Positions 51,535-60,368 of a DNA stretch of 64,000 bases are shown here, piece after piece; position 1 is the stretch's first letter, and every line of letters begins with the position of its first letter. Source of the DNA: Spirosoma oryzae (GTDB lineage: Bacteria > Bacteroidota > Bacteroidia > Cytophagales > Spirosomataceae); NCBI RefSeq assembly GCF_003002825.1, contig NZ_PVTE01000010.1:1-64000 (forward strand), in the 5' to 3' direction. The notes beneath the pieces were generated by a model. That model was given only the letters and a program-made list of their open reading frames with translations, did no database searches and had not been told where the DNA came from. The position numbers were made by a program, and so were the translations under genes.

Positions 51535-51634
51535 CGACGCAGCTAGACAGGATTTCTCTCGACAAAGTAATTAGTTTACGCCTGATGTGAATCTTGAAAG
51601 CCAATCTCTGTCACCCGCGTCTTCCTTTGATACC

Positions 51635-51715
51635 CTGTGTCTGTGTCTTCACCGCCACCCATGCGTCAGCTATCCGTAACCTGCCGGGGAGGTGTCTGTG
51701 AAGACACAGACACAG
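51635..51715. repeat. Inverted repeat TGTGTCTGTGTCTTCAC
   Basis: Perfect 18-bp arms, 51635-51652 and 51698-51715, flank a 45-base centre. The arms are simple (GT)n-like words. It lies in the 271-base spacer between the transporter start and the helicase terminator. No gene was found in the spacer. Confidence 0.8.
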
Positions 51716-51776
51716 ATGTTGCCAACAAAAACACCGGTACGACGAGTACGCACTGGTGCCGATTTATCAGTAAGAA

Positions 51777-51799
51777 GCCCCGGCTCTAAGAGCCGGGGC
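51777..51799 (-). terminator. Terminator hairpin after the DEAD-box gene
   Basis: GCCCCGGCTCT (51777-51787) and AGAGCCGGGGC (51789-51799) form an 11-bp perfect stem with a one-base centre (in practice a slightly larger loop), beginning six bases after the helicase stop; TTCTTAC follows on the minus strand. Confidence 0.75.
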
Positions 51800-51805
51800 C
51801 TGACA

Positions 51806-53365
51806 TTAGTAATTTTTATCGTTGCTGAAGTCGAGATAGCGGCTGTTGCCCGTACCCCGGCTTTGCTTTTCGGCACCATCACGACTCGGACGTTCCGACT
51901 GAGCGGGTCGGCTGTCACGCCGATTGCTGCCCTGCGGCTGACCGCCGGAACGACTATCGCGCCGATCGTTCGACTGGCTGTTCCGGTTAGCACGCTCCGG
52001 GCGACCCTGATCTGGGCGACCCTGTTCCGAGCGACCCTGACCCGACGGCCGGTTGTTCGACTGCGCGCGTGGCCCGGCTGCGTTTCCTGACCGGTTTTCC
52101 TGTCCCCGGCTCTGTTGACCGTTGGGTCGGTTACCATTCCGAGACTGCTGCGGGCGCTGACCGCCATTTCGGCCGCCTTGTCCCCGCTGCTGTGGCGCTT
52201 TCGGCGTAACCGTCGATGCATCGATCTCCAGCACGTACGGATGATCGCCAATCACAGGAACGGTTTTGCCAATCAGCTTGTGAATATCGCGCAGGTATTC
52301 GGTTTCTTCGGCGTCGCAGAACGACAGTGCGATACCATCATGTCCCGCCCGGCCCGTCCGTCCAATGCGGTGAACGTAGGTTTCGGGAATGTTTGGCAGT
52401 TCGTAGTTGATTACGTGCGACAGTTCGTCGACGTCGATACCGCGTGCCGCAATGTCGGTAGCCACCAACACGCGGGTGTCGCGGCTTTTGAAGTTCGTCA
52501 GGGCGCGTTGCCGGGCGTTCTGCGACTTGTTGCCGTGAATGGCTTCCGCCTGAATACCGGCTTTGACCAGATCTTTTGCGACGCGGTCGGCTCCGTGCTT
52601 TGTCCGGGCAAACACCAACACCGATTTGATAGCCTGGTCGGCCAGAATGTGCGTCAGCAGTTTGCGTTTATCGTCTTTGCTGACAAAGTACATCGCCTGC
52701 TGAATCGTATCGGCGGTCGACGAAACGGGCGTTACCTCCACTTTCGCGGGGTTGTTCAGGATCGTATCCGCCAGTTTGGCTACGTCGGGTGGCATGGTGG
52801 CCGAGAAAAACAGTGACTGCCGCCGTTCCGGTAATTTGGCAATGACTCGTTTTACGTCGTGGATAAAGCCCATGTCGAGCATCCGGTCAGCCTCATCGAG
52901 AACGAAATACTGCACGTCGCGCAGGTTGACGATGCCCTGATTCATCAGGTCGAGTAACCGACCCGGTGTCGCAATCAGAATGTCGATACCCGACCGCAGC
53001 GTGTTGACCTGACTATGTTGCGAGACACCACCGAAGATGACGGTGTGTTTCATGTTTAGGTGGCGACCGTACGCGGCAAAGCTTTCGTCGATTTGAATCG
53101 CCAGCTCCCGCGTCGGGGTCAGTACCAGCGTTTTGATGCGACGCGGCCCGTTCGGTTGTTTAGCCTTGTCGGCGGCAAGCAGTTGAAGAATGGGAATGGC
53201 AAATGCGGCCGTTTTACCCGTGCCGGTCTGTGCGCAGCCGAGTAAATCCCGGCGGTTGAGCAACAGGGGGATTGCCTGCTGCTGAATGGGTGTGGGCGAT
53301 GAATACCCTTCTTCGGCCAGTGCCTTCAGAATGGGATCAACAAGTGATAAGTCAGAAAATTGCAT
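51806..53365 (-). CDS. DEAD-box RNA helicase, RhlE type, with long disordered tail
   Basis: The 519-residue ATP-dependent RNA helicase has the full motif series: Q motif [14 protein letters not shown], motif [15 protein letters not shown], Ia [36 protein letters not shown], and [14 protein letters not shown]. From about residue 380 the chain is a low-complexity Gln/Asn/Arg/Gly-rich tail ([20 protein letters not shown]) that should bind RNA and may promote condensates, as in other Bacteroidota RhlE proteins. ATG 53365 ([16 protein letters not shown]) fits the family. RhlE proteins act in ribosome assembly and cold adaptation. Confidence 0.93.
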   Translation of the reverse strand: MQFSDLSLVDPILKALAEEGYSSPTPIQQQAIPLLLNRRDLLGCAQTGTGKTAAFAIPILQLLAADKAKQPNGPRRIKTLVLTPTRELAIQIDESFAAYGRHLNMKHTVIFGGVSQHSQVNTLRSGIDILIATPGRLLDLMNQGIVNLRDVQYFVLDEADRMLDMGFIHDVKRVIAKLPERRQSLFFSATMPPDVAKLADTILNNPAKVEVTPVSSTADTIQQAMYFVSKDDKRKLLTHILADQAIKSVLVFARTKHGADRVAKDLVKAGIQAEAIHGNKSQNARQRALTNFKSRDTRVLVATDIAARGIDVDELSHVINYELPNIPETYVHRIGRTGRAGHDGIALSFCDAEETEYLRDIHKLIGKTVPVIGDHPYVLEIDASTVTPKAPQQRGQGGRNGGQRPQQSRNGNRPNGQQSRGQENRSGNAAGPRAQSNNRPSGQGRSEQGRPDQGRPERANRNSQSNDRRDSRSGGQPQGSNRRDSRPAQSERPSRDGAEKQSRGTGNSRYLDFSNDKNY

Positions 53366-53509
53366 GAAAAAATTGGACGTCGGCAGGCTGGGTGACATAC
53401 CCGCTTTGGGTACTAAACATCATCGGCATCCAACGTCGGGAAGATGAATTATGAGTGTATAACCCGGTGGGGGCAAAGAAAGTGCCACAATGGTCGATGA
53501 CCGATTTTT

Positions 53510-53635
53510 GTAGAGACGCAATCCGTTGCGTCTCCCCGCCGGACGGTTAGGCTACTAAATAGCTTTTGCTGATGCTTGCTGAGACGCAACGGCTGGGTTG
53601 GACCATGGTGGTCGCCAGTGCGATCGCGTCTCTAC
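53510..53635. repeat. GTAGAGACGC inverted repeat containing the SDR stop codon
   Basis: GTAGAGACGC (53510-53519) and GCGTCTCTAC (53626-53635) are the outer arms. The left side also contains a small palindrome GAGACGCAA-TCCG-TTGCGTCTC. The TAG stop of the SDR gene (53634-53632) is formed by the right arm. Its central part holds a third GAGACGCAAC copy. Confidence 0.8.
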
Positions 53636-54405
53636 TCGTAAATGCTGCCTGCCGTCGATTCGACCAGACCCTTGGGCATCAGCCAGGCCATGAACTTGCC
53701 CAGCTTGTTCAAAACGCCCGTGACCAGCTCAGCCTGACCCGACAGCGTTGCTGCGACAGCCTGCTGAGCGACTTCCGTTGGTGTCATGTTTACTTTCTCG
53801 GCCGCTTTACGACCTTTTTCGCCAATCTGCGCCCGGTCGACAAAGTTGGTGTCGGTGGCACCCGGACAGACACAGGTAACGCTGACGCCCGTCTTCTTTA
53901 GTTCCAGCCGCAAGCCACGGCTGAATTGCAGCACAAACGATTTGGATGCTGCATATAGACTCAGCCGGGGAATGGCCTGATAAGCGGCTGAACTACCGAT
54001 ATTAAGAATATACGCGCGGGACTGCTGCCTGAGCTGTGGTAAAAACAGATACGTAAGCTCGACAAGGGCGTTCATGTTGACCTGCATCATGGCGAGGTGC
54101 TCGCTTAGCGTATGCTGCTCGAACAGGCCACTCAGGCCATACCCCGCGTTGTTGACCAGTAATTGAACGGTATACTGCTTTTGCCGACACCAGTCGAATA
54201 CCTGCTGGGCTGCACCAGCTTGGGCCAGATCGACCGGCAGCGTGTCCGTTTTGACGCCGTAAGTCGACGCCAGTTGCTGTGCTTCTTTCGTCAGCAGGTC
54301 AGCCGACCGGGCGACCAATAGCAGGTCGAACTTGCGCCGGGCCAGTTCGTTGGCGATGGCCAGACCGATTCCCTTGCTGGCACCGGTAATAAGGGCGTAA
54401 GGCAT
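53632..54405 (-). CDS. Short-chain dehydrogenase/reductase
   Basis: The 257-residue protein has the classical SDR cofactor loop ALITGASKGIGLAIANELAR, the structural NNAGYGLSG, the active-site Ser in LNIGSSAAYQ and Tyr/Lys in SLYAASKSFVLQFSRGLRLE. ARRKFDLLLVARS fits NADP use. The C-terminal PTEVAQQAVAATLSGQAELV is seen in DltE-like members. Substrate unknown. The TAG stop is supplied by a repeat arm, so the last few residues may have been altered by the repeat. A 41-bp inverted repeat precedes its start. Confidence 0.9.
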   Translation of the reverse strand: MPYALITGASKGIGLAIANELARRKFDLLLVARSADLLTKEAQQLASTYGVKTDTLPVDLAQAGAAQQVFDWCRQKQYTVQLLVNNAGYGLSGLFEQHTLSEHLAMMQVNMNALVELTYLFLPQLRQQSRAYILNIGSSAAYQAIPRLSLYAASKSFVLQFSRGLRLELKKTGVSVTCVCPGATDTNFVDRAQIGEKGRKAAEKVNMTPTEVAQQAVAATLSGQAELVTGVLNKLGKFMAWLMPKGLVESTAGSIYE

Positions 54406-54407
54406 GG

Positions 54408-54561
54408 TTGAGTTGTAGGGTTGGAGAGTTGTAGCGTTATAAAGTTGCTGACGCGTCTGACCGGCTAGTGTTGCAAGGCGTTAAAAGCAAAGAGTTGCAA
54501 GGCTGTACGTTACACCGGAGGCAACTTTACAACCTTACAACTCTATGACTTTGCAACTCAA
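54408..54561. repeat. GTTGTAAAGTTGC-type inverted repeat, 41-bp arms
   Basis: Arms 54408-54448 and 54521-54561 (TTGAGTTGTAGGGTTGGAGA... against GCAACTTTACAACCTTACAA...) pair with about 80 percent identity. They consist of short AGTTGTA/AGTTGCA words. The element exactly fills the space between the ATG of the SDR gene (54405) and the stop of the PhyH gene (54562). Confidence 0.85.
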
Positions 54562-55377
54562 TTAAATATTAACCTTCGAAATAAAGCGGTGGTAGAACGG
54601 CGTTTTGCTGTGCTCGTTTTTCGGCATGTACTTACCCGTCACAACCGGCACATACATCACCCGCCGACGGCTTGCTTCGCCGACATAAGGCGACTGCTGC
54701 GCCCGGTGCCAAAGCCGGCCATCGTGTACCGACAGGTCACCCGCATTGATGTCGAAGCCGATCTCGTTCTTGTCGGGATCATTGTCGACAAAATACTTTT
54801 TGCGGAACAGCATTTTCAGAATGCCCTGCTTGTGCGTACCCGGAATCACGCGCAGCCCACCGTTTTCGTAAGGCGTCGCGTTGAGGTGGATACCCACGTT
54901 CAGCATCGGCATGATGCGCTGACCCAGGAAGATGTCGCGCGGGCTGTCTGTGTGCCAGCCCATCTGCGAGAACTTGCTGTTGGGGGTCCGAACGTAGTGG
55001 TTCAGAATCAGCCCGTCTTTCTCGATCTCGGCGATGCGTCCTTCATAGGGTTGCAGCAGGTCAACGGCTGCCTGTAGACGGGGGTCCTGCAAAAATTCAT
55101 GCAGTGCAGAACTGTGCTGCGAGAGGAAGCACATCCGCTGAATCATCGCATTGCCGTCCTCATCCTGACCAAACTTCAGCGGAACGCCATTGACTTTGTC
55201 GCGACCTTCAGCCAGCCACTCCTTTTCAATGCGCTCGGTTTCACTGATAAATAAGTTTACCGTTTCGGGGTTAATGAAATTCCGGAAAACGATCACACCG
55301 TGCTTATTGAAAAACTGACGTTGTTCAGGGGTGATCGATTCGCCCAATGTGAAGGGCGGTAAGTCAATTTTGCTCAT
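54562..55377 (-). CDS. Phytanoyl-CoA dioxygenase (PhyH) family protein
   Basis: The 271-residue Fe(II)/2-oxoglutarate-dependent oxygenase has iron ligands in MGWHTDSPRD (H-x-D) and a distal His in HDGRLWHRAQQSP; the 2-oxoglutarate-binding Arg is likely in GEASRRRVMYVPV. FFNKHGVIVFRNFINPETVN is typical of the N-terminus. Substrates in this family are diverse, so none is assigned. It is separated from the SDR gene downstream only by the inverted repeat. Confidence 0.88.
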   Translation of the reverse strand: MSKIDLPPFTLGESITPEQRQFFNKHGVIVFRNFINPETVNLFISETERIEKEWLAEGRDKVNGVPLKFGQDEDGNAMIQRMCFLSQHSSALHEFLQDPRLQAAVDLLQPYEGRIAEIEKDGLILNHYVRTPNSKFSQMGWHTDSPRDIFLGQRIMPMLNVGIHLNATPYENGGLRVIPGTHKQGILKMLFRKKYFVDNDPDKNEIGFDINAGDLSVHDGRLWHRAQQSPYVGEASRRRVMYVPVVTGKYMPKNEHSKTPFYHRFISKVNI

Positions 55378-55685
55378 ATCGGTGGTTTACAATTCGGGGT
55401 CTCCGCGTTCGATGCCAACCGTTACTGCGCACTGCCATGCAGGCGCAGTTCAATGGTTTTATAAAGCCCCAAATCTACAAAATTTACAATTTTAGGAATA
55501 CCTGGACTCAATTTAATTAATACACGTTTAACGATTTTTTTTGGTCCATAGAGCACTCATTTAGACCCGTCATACGTATAATTTACTATCAATCAACGGG
55601 TTGTTGGTGCTTTTTGGCGAAATGGTTGTTTTATACAATTTGTCCAAAATCGATGCGTAACCCGTAAATTTTCAATTGTTTTCAA
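55378..55685. other. AT-rich spacer upstream of PhyH gene
   Basis: The 308-base spacer separates the PAP2-related gene from the PhyH gene, both on the minus strand. It is notably AT-rich from about 55490. A perfect minus-strand TAnnTTTG box (TAGATTTG, 55477-55470) lies 93 bases upstream of the PhyH ATG and may be its promoter. No gene or long hairpin was seen. Confidence 0.4.
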
Positions 55686-56354
55686 TCAGTCCGGTCGCGT
55701 ATCCACCTGATTCCAGCCCGACAGGGCTATTTTCTTGCCCAACCAGTAGAGCGGATAGGTGAAGACAAAAGCACCGATTACGTCGATCGTATAATGCACA
55801 TGCTGTACCAGCAGTAGTCCCCCAACGATCAGTGAGCCAATGAGGCCGAACAGCCGGTCGCCGGGTCGGCGCAGGCACAGAAACATCAGAAACAGCGTCG
55901 ATGTGTGACCGGAGTAAAACAGATCTTTCGTGATATACGATTTGCCGTAAAACGCGTTACTGATCGGGTCGATTAGTGGGATTAACCCGACTGGCGGATT
56001 CAGCGGTACCAGGTTGATACTCAACATGCGCGACAGACTGACAATCAGATAGCCGTAAATAAACAGCATAAAAATGGCTGGGCTGCGTCGGGCGCGGATA
56101 ACGAGTATGATGGCAGTGGCCCAGATCAGCAGAAAGATGGCGATCGACACGTCGTGCGGGGGCAACTGATTGAGTACCCAGTCGTTTAGTACGGGGCCGG
56201 TATGCTTTTCAATTGTTTGAAAGAAAAGCGGAAACGTCAACAAGAGCGTGATAACGCCGATGACTCCAAGAATGAATTTCCAGCGGAATATCGATGACTG
56301 CCAGGCGACTCGCCAGGCTAAATCACCCGTCGGGTCAGGTGTGAGTATGCCCAT
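55686..56354 (-). CDS. PAP2-related / sphingomyelin-synthase-like membrane protein
   Basis: The 222-residue protein has six hydrophobic segments and the PAP2_C-type active-site motifs DLFYSGHTSTLFLMFLCLRR and QHVHYTIDVIGAF, in which two His and an Asp form the catalytic triad. Related enzymes are lipid phosphatases or phosphocholine/phosphoethanolamine transferases; sphingolipids occur in several Bacteroidota, so a sphingolipid head-group role is possible but unproven. A perfect -7 box lies 24 bases upstream (56378-56385). Confidence 0.83.
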   Translation of the reverse strand: MGILTPDPTGDLAWRVAWQSSIFRWKFILGVIGVITLLLTFPLFFQTIEKHTGPVLNDWVLNQLPPHDVSIAIFLLIWATAIILVIRARRSPAIFMLFIYGYLIVSLSRMLSINLVPLNPPVGLIPLIDPISNAFYGKSYITKDLFYSGHTSTLFLMFLCLRRPGDRLFGLIGSLIVGGLLLVQHVHYTIDVIGAFVFTYPLYWLGKKIALSGWNQVDTRPD

Positions 56355-56377
56355 GTAATGCTAGTACAAAAGGGGCG

Positions 56378-56385
56378 CAAAGGTA
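56378..56385 (-). promoter_or_regulatory. -7 box of the PAP2-related gene
   Basis: The minus strand reads TACCTTTG, a perfect TAnnTTTG element 24 bases upstream of the ATG at 56354. No -33 element was found at the usual distance. Confidence 0.45.
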
Positions 56386-56541
56386 CAAACGGACGCGTGA
56401 CGAAGCTAGTTAATCTACAAACGGCCGTATATCCTTATCAATGGTTGCTCGATAAAGTGTATGTGATATTTGTTGGTTAGGTATAATATAAATGTAGTAG
56501 TCGTTTTCTATTTTTGCCACACAGGTAAACGACACGATACC

Positions 56542-56748
56542 ATGGCTAACCGCAAAAAACAGTTAATCCGGATCATCTTCGACGTTCTGGATGGCATGAA
56601 CCAGCATGTTTTACTTAACGTAGACCGGTCTATGGCAGCCGCCGATCCCGACGAAGCCGTCGATATGGCCTTTGACGAAATGCAACGTCAATTCAAGCAG
56701 GATGATATCCGGCTCACGCGGGTACGTATTGGCTTTGCCGGTGCTTAA
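56542..56748 (+). CDS. Small acidic protein of unknown function
   Basis: The 68-residue protein starts MANRKKQLIRIIFDVLDGMN and is predicted to be helical with an acidic middle (AADPDEAVDMAFDEMQRQFK) and a C-terminal IRLTRVRIGFAGA strand. No family is recognised. ATG 56542 is preferred to an upstream non-ATG start at 56470 because the extension is poorly coding. It is divergent from the PAP2-related gene and convergent with nuoH. Confidence 0.55.
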   Translation: MANRKKQLIRIIFDVLDGMNQHVLLNVDRSMAAADPDEAVDMAFDEMQRQFKQDDIRLTRVRIGFAGA

Positions 56749-56792
56749 GCGGGCGTTGGTTTGAACAGCAGCAGGCTGATCGAGACAGTCCG

Positions 56793-57878
56793 TCAGACCA
56801 TTAACAGCCGCCAGATGCCGGAGAGCAGCAGTAGTAGCAGGCCGATGGGAGTAAGCACTTTCCAGCATAGAAACATCATCTGATCGACGCGGACGCGCGG
56901 AAAAGTCCAGCGAACCCACATCTGAACCAGAACCGCCAGGAAAGCCTTGCTCAGCAGCCAGAAAGCACCCGTGACATTGCCCCAAACGGTACCGGGTGCA
57001 CCGCTTGTCCAGTCGGCCAGCCGAACCGGTCCTATGTTCGGTAGGGGAGTGTTCCAGCTACCCAGGAAGAGTACCGCGCCGAGAAACGACACCAGTAACA
57101 TCATGGCGTATTCGGACAGATACAGCAGGGCGAAGCGCATGCCGGAGTATTCCGTGTGAAAACCGGCCACGATCTCCGATTCACCTTCAGGCAAGTCGAA
57201 GGGAGCGCGGTTGCTTTCGGCCAGCGTGCAGATAAAAAAGATGACGTAGGCAATGATCAGAAAGGGGTTACGAACGATGTTCCAACTGAAAATACCGCCC
57301 CAGTCCGTCACATTGATGTTTAGCGCTTTCAGACCGAACAGGTAGTTCGCATCCGTCGTGAAGATACCCTGCTGTCTGCTAATTTCTTGCAGATCAAGCG
57401 TTTGGCAGATCATTACAGCGCACAAAATCGTTAGCCCCAGCGGTATTTCGTAGGAAATAATCTGCGCGACCGACCGCATCGCGCCAAACAGCGAGTACTT
57501 GTTGTTTGATCCCCAGCCCGCCATCAGAATACCGACAACGTCGAACGAGACGATGGCCATCAGGTAAAACACACCCACAGCCGCGCCGGACGCCTGTAGG
57601 TCGGGGGTGAGCGGCAGTACGGCAAAACCGGCGAAGACCGAGGCAAAGATGACCGCCGGAGCCAGCAGGAACAACCGCCGGTCGGCGGCCGTCGGAACGA
57701 TGTCCTCTTTTTGCAACAGCTTCAGCAAATCGGCAAATAGCTGCAACAGTCCCCATTTCCCCGTCTCCATCGGGCCCAAACGGTCCTGCATAAACGCCGA
57801 GATTTTCCGCTCGGTATACACGCCGACGACGACAAACCCAGACGACAACGCAAGAAAGATAGGAAGGGCGAGGAGCAT
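56793..57878 (-). CDS. nuoH: NADH-quinone oxidoreductase subunit H
   Basis: The 361-residue inner-membrane subunit forms part of the quinone site of complex I. Family motifs are YTERKISAFMQDRLGPMETG, LLQLFADLLKLLQKEDIVP, AGWGSNNKYSLFGAMRSVAQ, ISYEIPLGLTIL, TLAESNRAPFDLPEGESEIV and GFHTEYSGMRFALLYLSEY, all intact, with eight or so hydrophobic segments. It stands alone here, away from other nuo genes, which are not in the window. A palindromic repeat begins two bases upstream of its ATG, so its natural leader is missing or lies inside the repeat. Confidence 0.93.
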   Translation of the reverse strand: MLLALPIFLALSSGFVVVGVYTERKISAFMQDRLGPMETGKWGLLQLFADLLKLLQKEDIVPTAADRRLFLLAPAVIFASVFAGFAVLPLTPDLQASGAAVGVFYLMAIVSFDVVGILMAGWGSNNKYSLFGAMRSVAQIISYEIPLGLTILCAVMICQTLDLQEISRQQGIFTTDANYLFGLKALNINVTDWGGIFSWNIVRNPFLIIAYVIFFICTLAESNRAPFDLPEGESEIVAGFHTEYSGMRFALLYLSEYAMMLLVSFLGAVLFLGSWNTPLPNIGPVRLADWTSGAPGTVWGNVTGAFWLLSKAFLAVLVQMWVRWTFPRVRVDQMMFLCWKVLTPIGLLLLLLSGIWRLLMV

Positions 57879-57880
57879 GA

Positions 57881-58038
57881 CGGTTTACGGTTTACGGTAT
57901 GCGGTTTTCAGTGTGCGGGGTGCGCGTGTTGGTTTTGCACATAAGACGTATAAAGGGACGCTCACCGTGCGACGGACCGCGCCACGGTGGCCGCCGTGCG
58001 ACGGACCGCCGTAAACCGTACACTGAAAACCGTAAACC
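57881..58038. repeat. CGGTTTACGG-family palindrome between asnS and nuoH
   Basis: The element starts CGGTTTACGGTTTACGGTAT and ends CACTGAAAACCGTAAACC. Within it the word TGCGACGGACCG occurs twice around GCGCCACGGTGGCCGCCG. It is the same element as 42084-42222 in the opposite orientation. It fills the space between the asnS stop (three bases away) and the nuoH start (two bases away). Confidence 0.85.
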
Positions 58039-58041
58039 GAC

Positions 58042-59511
58042 TTAAAATTCTGCCTGCTTGGGGGCGCGGGGGAAGGGGATAACGTCGCGGATGTTGCCCA
58101 TGCCCGTGACGAACAGCACCAGCCGCTCGAACCCTAAGCCGAAGCCGGCGTGTGGGGCCGAGCCAAACCGACGCGTGTCAAGGTACCACCACAGGGCGTC
58201 GGGCTCGATACCGACTTCTTCCATGCGGGCTACCAGCTTGTCGTAGTTGTCTTCCCGTTGCGATCCGCCGATGATTTCGCCGATACCCGGAAAGAGTACG
58301 TCCATCGCCCGGACGGTAGGCCCGAACACGTCGCCCCGCCCGTTGGTAGCCGGCTCGTCGTCCTGCTTCATGTAGAACGCCTTGATTGCCCGGGGGTAGT
58401 TGGTCAGGATTACCGGCTTCTTGAAATGCTTCTCGACCAGGTAGCGCTCGTGCTCCGACTGGAGGTCGACCCCCCAGCTCACTTCGTACTGAAACTGCCC
58501 TTTCTTGGCTGGTTTCGAATTGAGAAGAATCTCGATCGCTTCGGTGTAGGTCAGCTTCTGAAACTCGTTGTCGACAACGAAACGCAGCTTTTCGAGTAGG
58601 CTGAGTTCGCTTTGCTCTTCTTTCTTTTTGGTTTTCTCTTCCTCTTTAAGCCGGTTATCGAGGAAGGCCAGATCATCAGCGCAGTGATCGAGGGCGTAGC
58701 GAATTACGGTCTTGACGAAATCTTCGGCCAGTGCCATGTTGTCGTCCAGTTCGTAAAAGGCTATTTCCGGCTCGATCATCCAGAACTCGGCGAGGTGACG
58801 GGTCGTGTTGGAGTTTTCGGCGCGGAACGTTGGCCCGAAGGTGTAGATTTTGCCCAGCGCCATCGCGCCCAGTTCACCTTCCAACTGCCCGGAAACGGTC
58901 AGGTTGGTTTCGCGCCCGAAAAAGTCCTGACTGTAGTCGACGGCTCCGTCATCAGTGAGGGGCGGTTTGGTAGCGTCGAGCGTCGTCACGCGAAACATCT
59001 CGCCGGCTCCTTCGGCATCGGATGCCGTAATAATCGGTGTGTTGAGGTAGTAGAAACCGTTGTCGTTGAAGTACTTGTGTACGGCAAACGCCAGCGCATG
59101 CCGAATGCGCAACACGGCACTGAACGTATTGGTACGGGGCCGCAGGTGCGCAATCTCGCGCAGAAACTCCAGTGAATGCCGCTTGGGTTGGAGGGGGTAT
59201 TTGTCCGGATCGGCGGGACCGTAGACGAGTACGTCGCTGATTTTCAGTTCGACGGCCTGACCAGATCCCTGCGATTCGACCAGTTCGCCCGTTACCGACA
59301 GGCAGGCTCCGGTCGTAATCAGCCGCAGCACGTCATCAGCGAGCTGATCTGGCTGCGCTACGGCCTGAATTGTATTGATGGTTGAGCCATCGTTCAGGGC
59401 GATGAAGACGGCGTTTTTGCTTTCCCGCTTGGTGCGCACCCATCCCTTTACGGTAACGACCGTGCCGACGGGGGCGGTTTTCAACAACTGCTGTATGGAT
59501 TGATAAGGCAT
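58042..59511 (-). CDS. asnS: Asparagine-tRNA ligase
   Basis: The 489-residue class IIb synthetase charges tRNA-Asn. The N-terminal OB-fold anticodon domain is at about 15-110 ([20 protein letters not shown]). Class II motifs follow: motif 2 [20 protein letters not shown] and motif 3 [20 protein letters not shown]; the C-terminal [14 protein letters not shown] is typical for AsnS. A central basic/acidic insertion ([20 protein letters not shown]) is seen in Bacteroidota versions. ATG 59511 aligns with the family, and a -7 box lies 34 bases upstream. Confidence 0.95.
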   Translation of the reverse strand: MPYQSIQQLLKTAPVGTVVTVKGWVRTKRESKNAVFIALNDGSTINTIQAVAQPDQLADDVLRLITTGACLSVTGELVESQGSGQAVELKISDVLVYGPADPDKYPLQPKRHSLEFLREIAHLRPRTNTFSAVLRIRHALAFAVHKYFNDNGFYYLNTPIITASDAEGAGEMFRVTTLDATKPPLTDDGAVDYSQDFFGRETNLTVSGQLEGELGAMALGKIYTFGPTFRAENSNTTRHLAEFWMIEPEIAFYELDDNMALAEDFVKTVIRYALDHCADDLAFLDNRLKEEEKTKKKEEQSELSLLEKLRFVVDNEFQKLTYTEAIEILLNSKPAKKGQFQYEVSWGVDLQSEHERYLVEKHFKKPVILTNYPRAIKAFYMKQDDEPATNGRGDVFGPTVRAMDVLFPGIGEIIGGSQREDNYDKLVARMEEVGIEPDALWWYLDTRRFGSAPHAGFGLGFERLVLFVTGMGNIRDVIPFPRAPKQAEF

Positions 59512-59544
59512 AGACTCGAAAGATACCGGCTTGCGTTCGGAGCG

Positions 59545-59552
59545 CAAAAATA
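59545..59552 (-). promoter_or_regulatory. -7 box of asnS
   Basis: The minus strand reads TATTTTTG, a perfect TAnnTTTG element 34 bases before the asnS ATG, at the same distance as the folD box. No clear -33 element was found. Confidence 0.45.
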
Positions 59553-59758
59553 GGCATTGTCGGCCGAACCGCCGAGTCTAGGGCTAAGTTGAAGGTTGCT
59601 TCCACAAAATGGCACTTATTGACGTATAAGCGTAACTCGTACTATATACGCTTGGTATAGGCCCGTTTGTGTCACGATACACGACCTTCTATTAAACAGA
59701 TCGTTATGAATCAGTCGGCTGACGGACAGGCGGCCCTATCGACGCTTGTCCGACACTG

Positions 59759-60178
59759 TCAATTCGCAAACCAGTGTTGTTTGTTGAGCGACTCCGCTAA
59801 AAAACTAACTTCGCGCTGCCGAACGTCGAGACGAACGGACAAGGGAAAAGATGTGTCCCAGTGCCACCAGGCCGGTATTTCGGACAGATCGAACTGAATT
59901 TCAAACAGAAGCGGATCGCTGCCAGCGGGAGAAAGGCGACGGGCTAGTTGAAGGGGCTCGGGGAGTCTGATGTCGCCGTCGGCACCCGTCAGCAGCCACT
60001 GCTGCAATAGGTCGAGATCAGTTTCGCGAAACAGTGTGCTGAACCGAACAGCGGGGCGTATGGCATCGTAATATGGGTTTGCCGAGTCTTGGGGCCACAA
60101 GGTGCCCAGCAGCTGTACCTGGTTCTGGCGGGGGTGGAGGCCGAAAGACAGCGTACAGGTATCGCCTTCAAAGTGCAT
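59759..60178 (-). CDS. Hypothetical protein
   Basis: The 139-residue protein has no signal or membrane segment and looks beta-rich with several Trp residues (EIPAWWHWDTSFPLSVRLDV, SLNKQHWFAN). The start MHFEGDTCTLSFGLHPRQNQ and the regular strand pattern suggest a small beta-sandwich, perhaps a WapI-like fold, but no family is recognised. It is a single gene upstream of asnS on the same strand, 247 bases away. Confidence 0.55.
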   Translation of the reverse strand: MHFEGDTCTLSFGLHPRQNQVQLLGTLWPQDSANPYYDAIRPAVRFSTLFRETDLDLLQQWLLTGADGDIRLPEPLQLARRLSPAGSDPLLFEIQFDLSEIPAWWHWDTSFPLSVRLDVRQREVSFLAESLNKQHWFAN

Positions 60179-60252
60179 GTCGCTGTCACCCGTTTCAGGG
60201 CGGTTTGTTTACCGGTAAAACTAGTCGTTCTGTAACAGATACTACAAAAAAA

Positions 60253-60290
60253 GCCGATTTCTGTTTAGGACCATCCAAACAAAAATCGGC
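60253..60290 (-). terminator. Minus-strand intrinsic terminator without an upstream gene
   Basis: GCCGATTT (60253-60260) pairs with AAATCGGC (60283-60290), with inner TGTTT/AAACA pairs. On the minus strand the stem is followed by seven Ts, a textbook terminator. Yet the sequence that would be transcribed into it (60291-60368) is only the sixA leader, with no minus-strand ORF. It could end a short RNA or antisense transcript, or be the upstream boundary of the hypothetical gene at 59759-60178. Confidence 0.6.
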
Positions 60291-60368
60291 GCATAAACTT
60301 AGTTAAAACAAAAAAAACAACCGTTGACTGCCTGTTCATCGGGTGCACGAGACACAGAATCAGATAGT

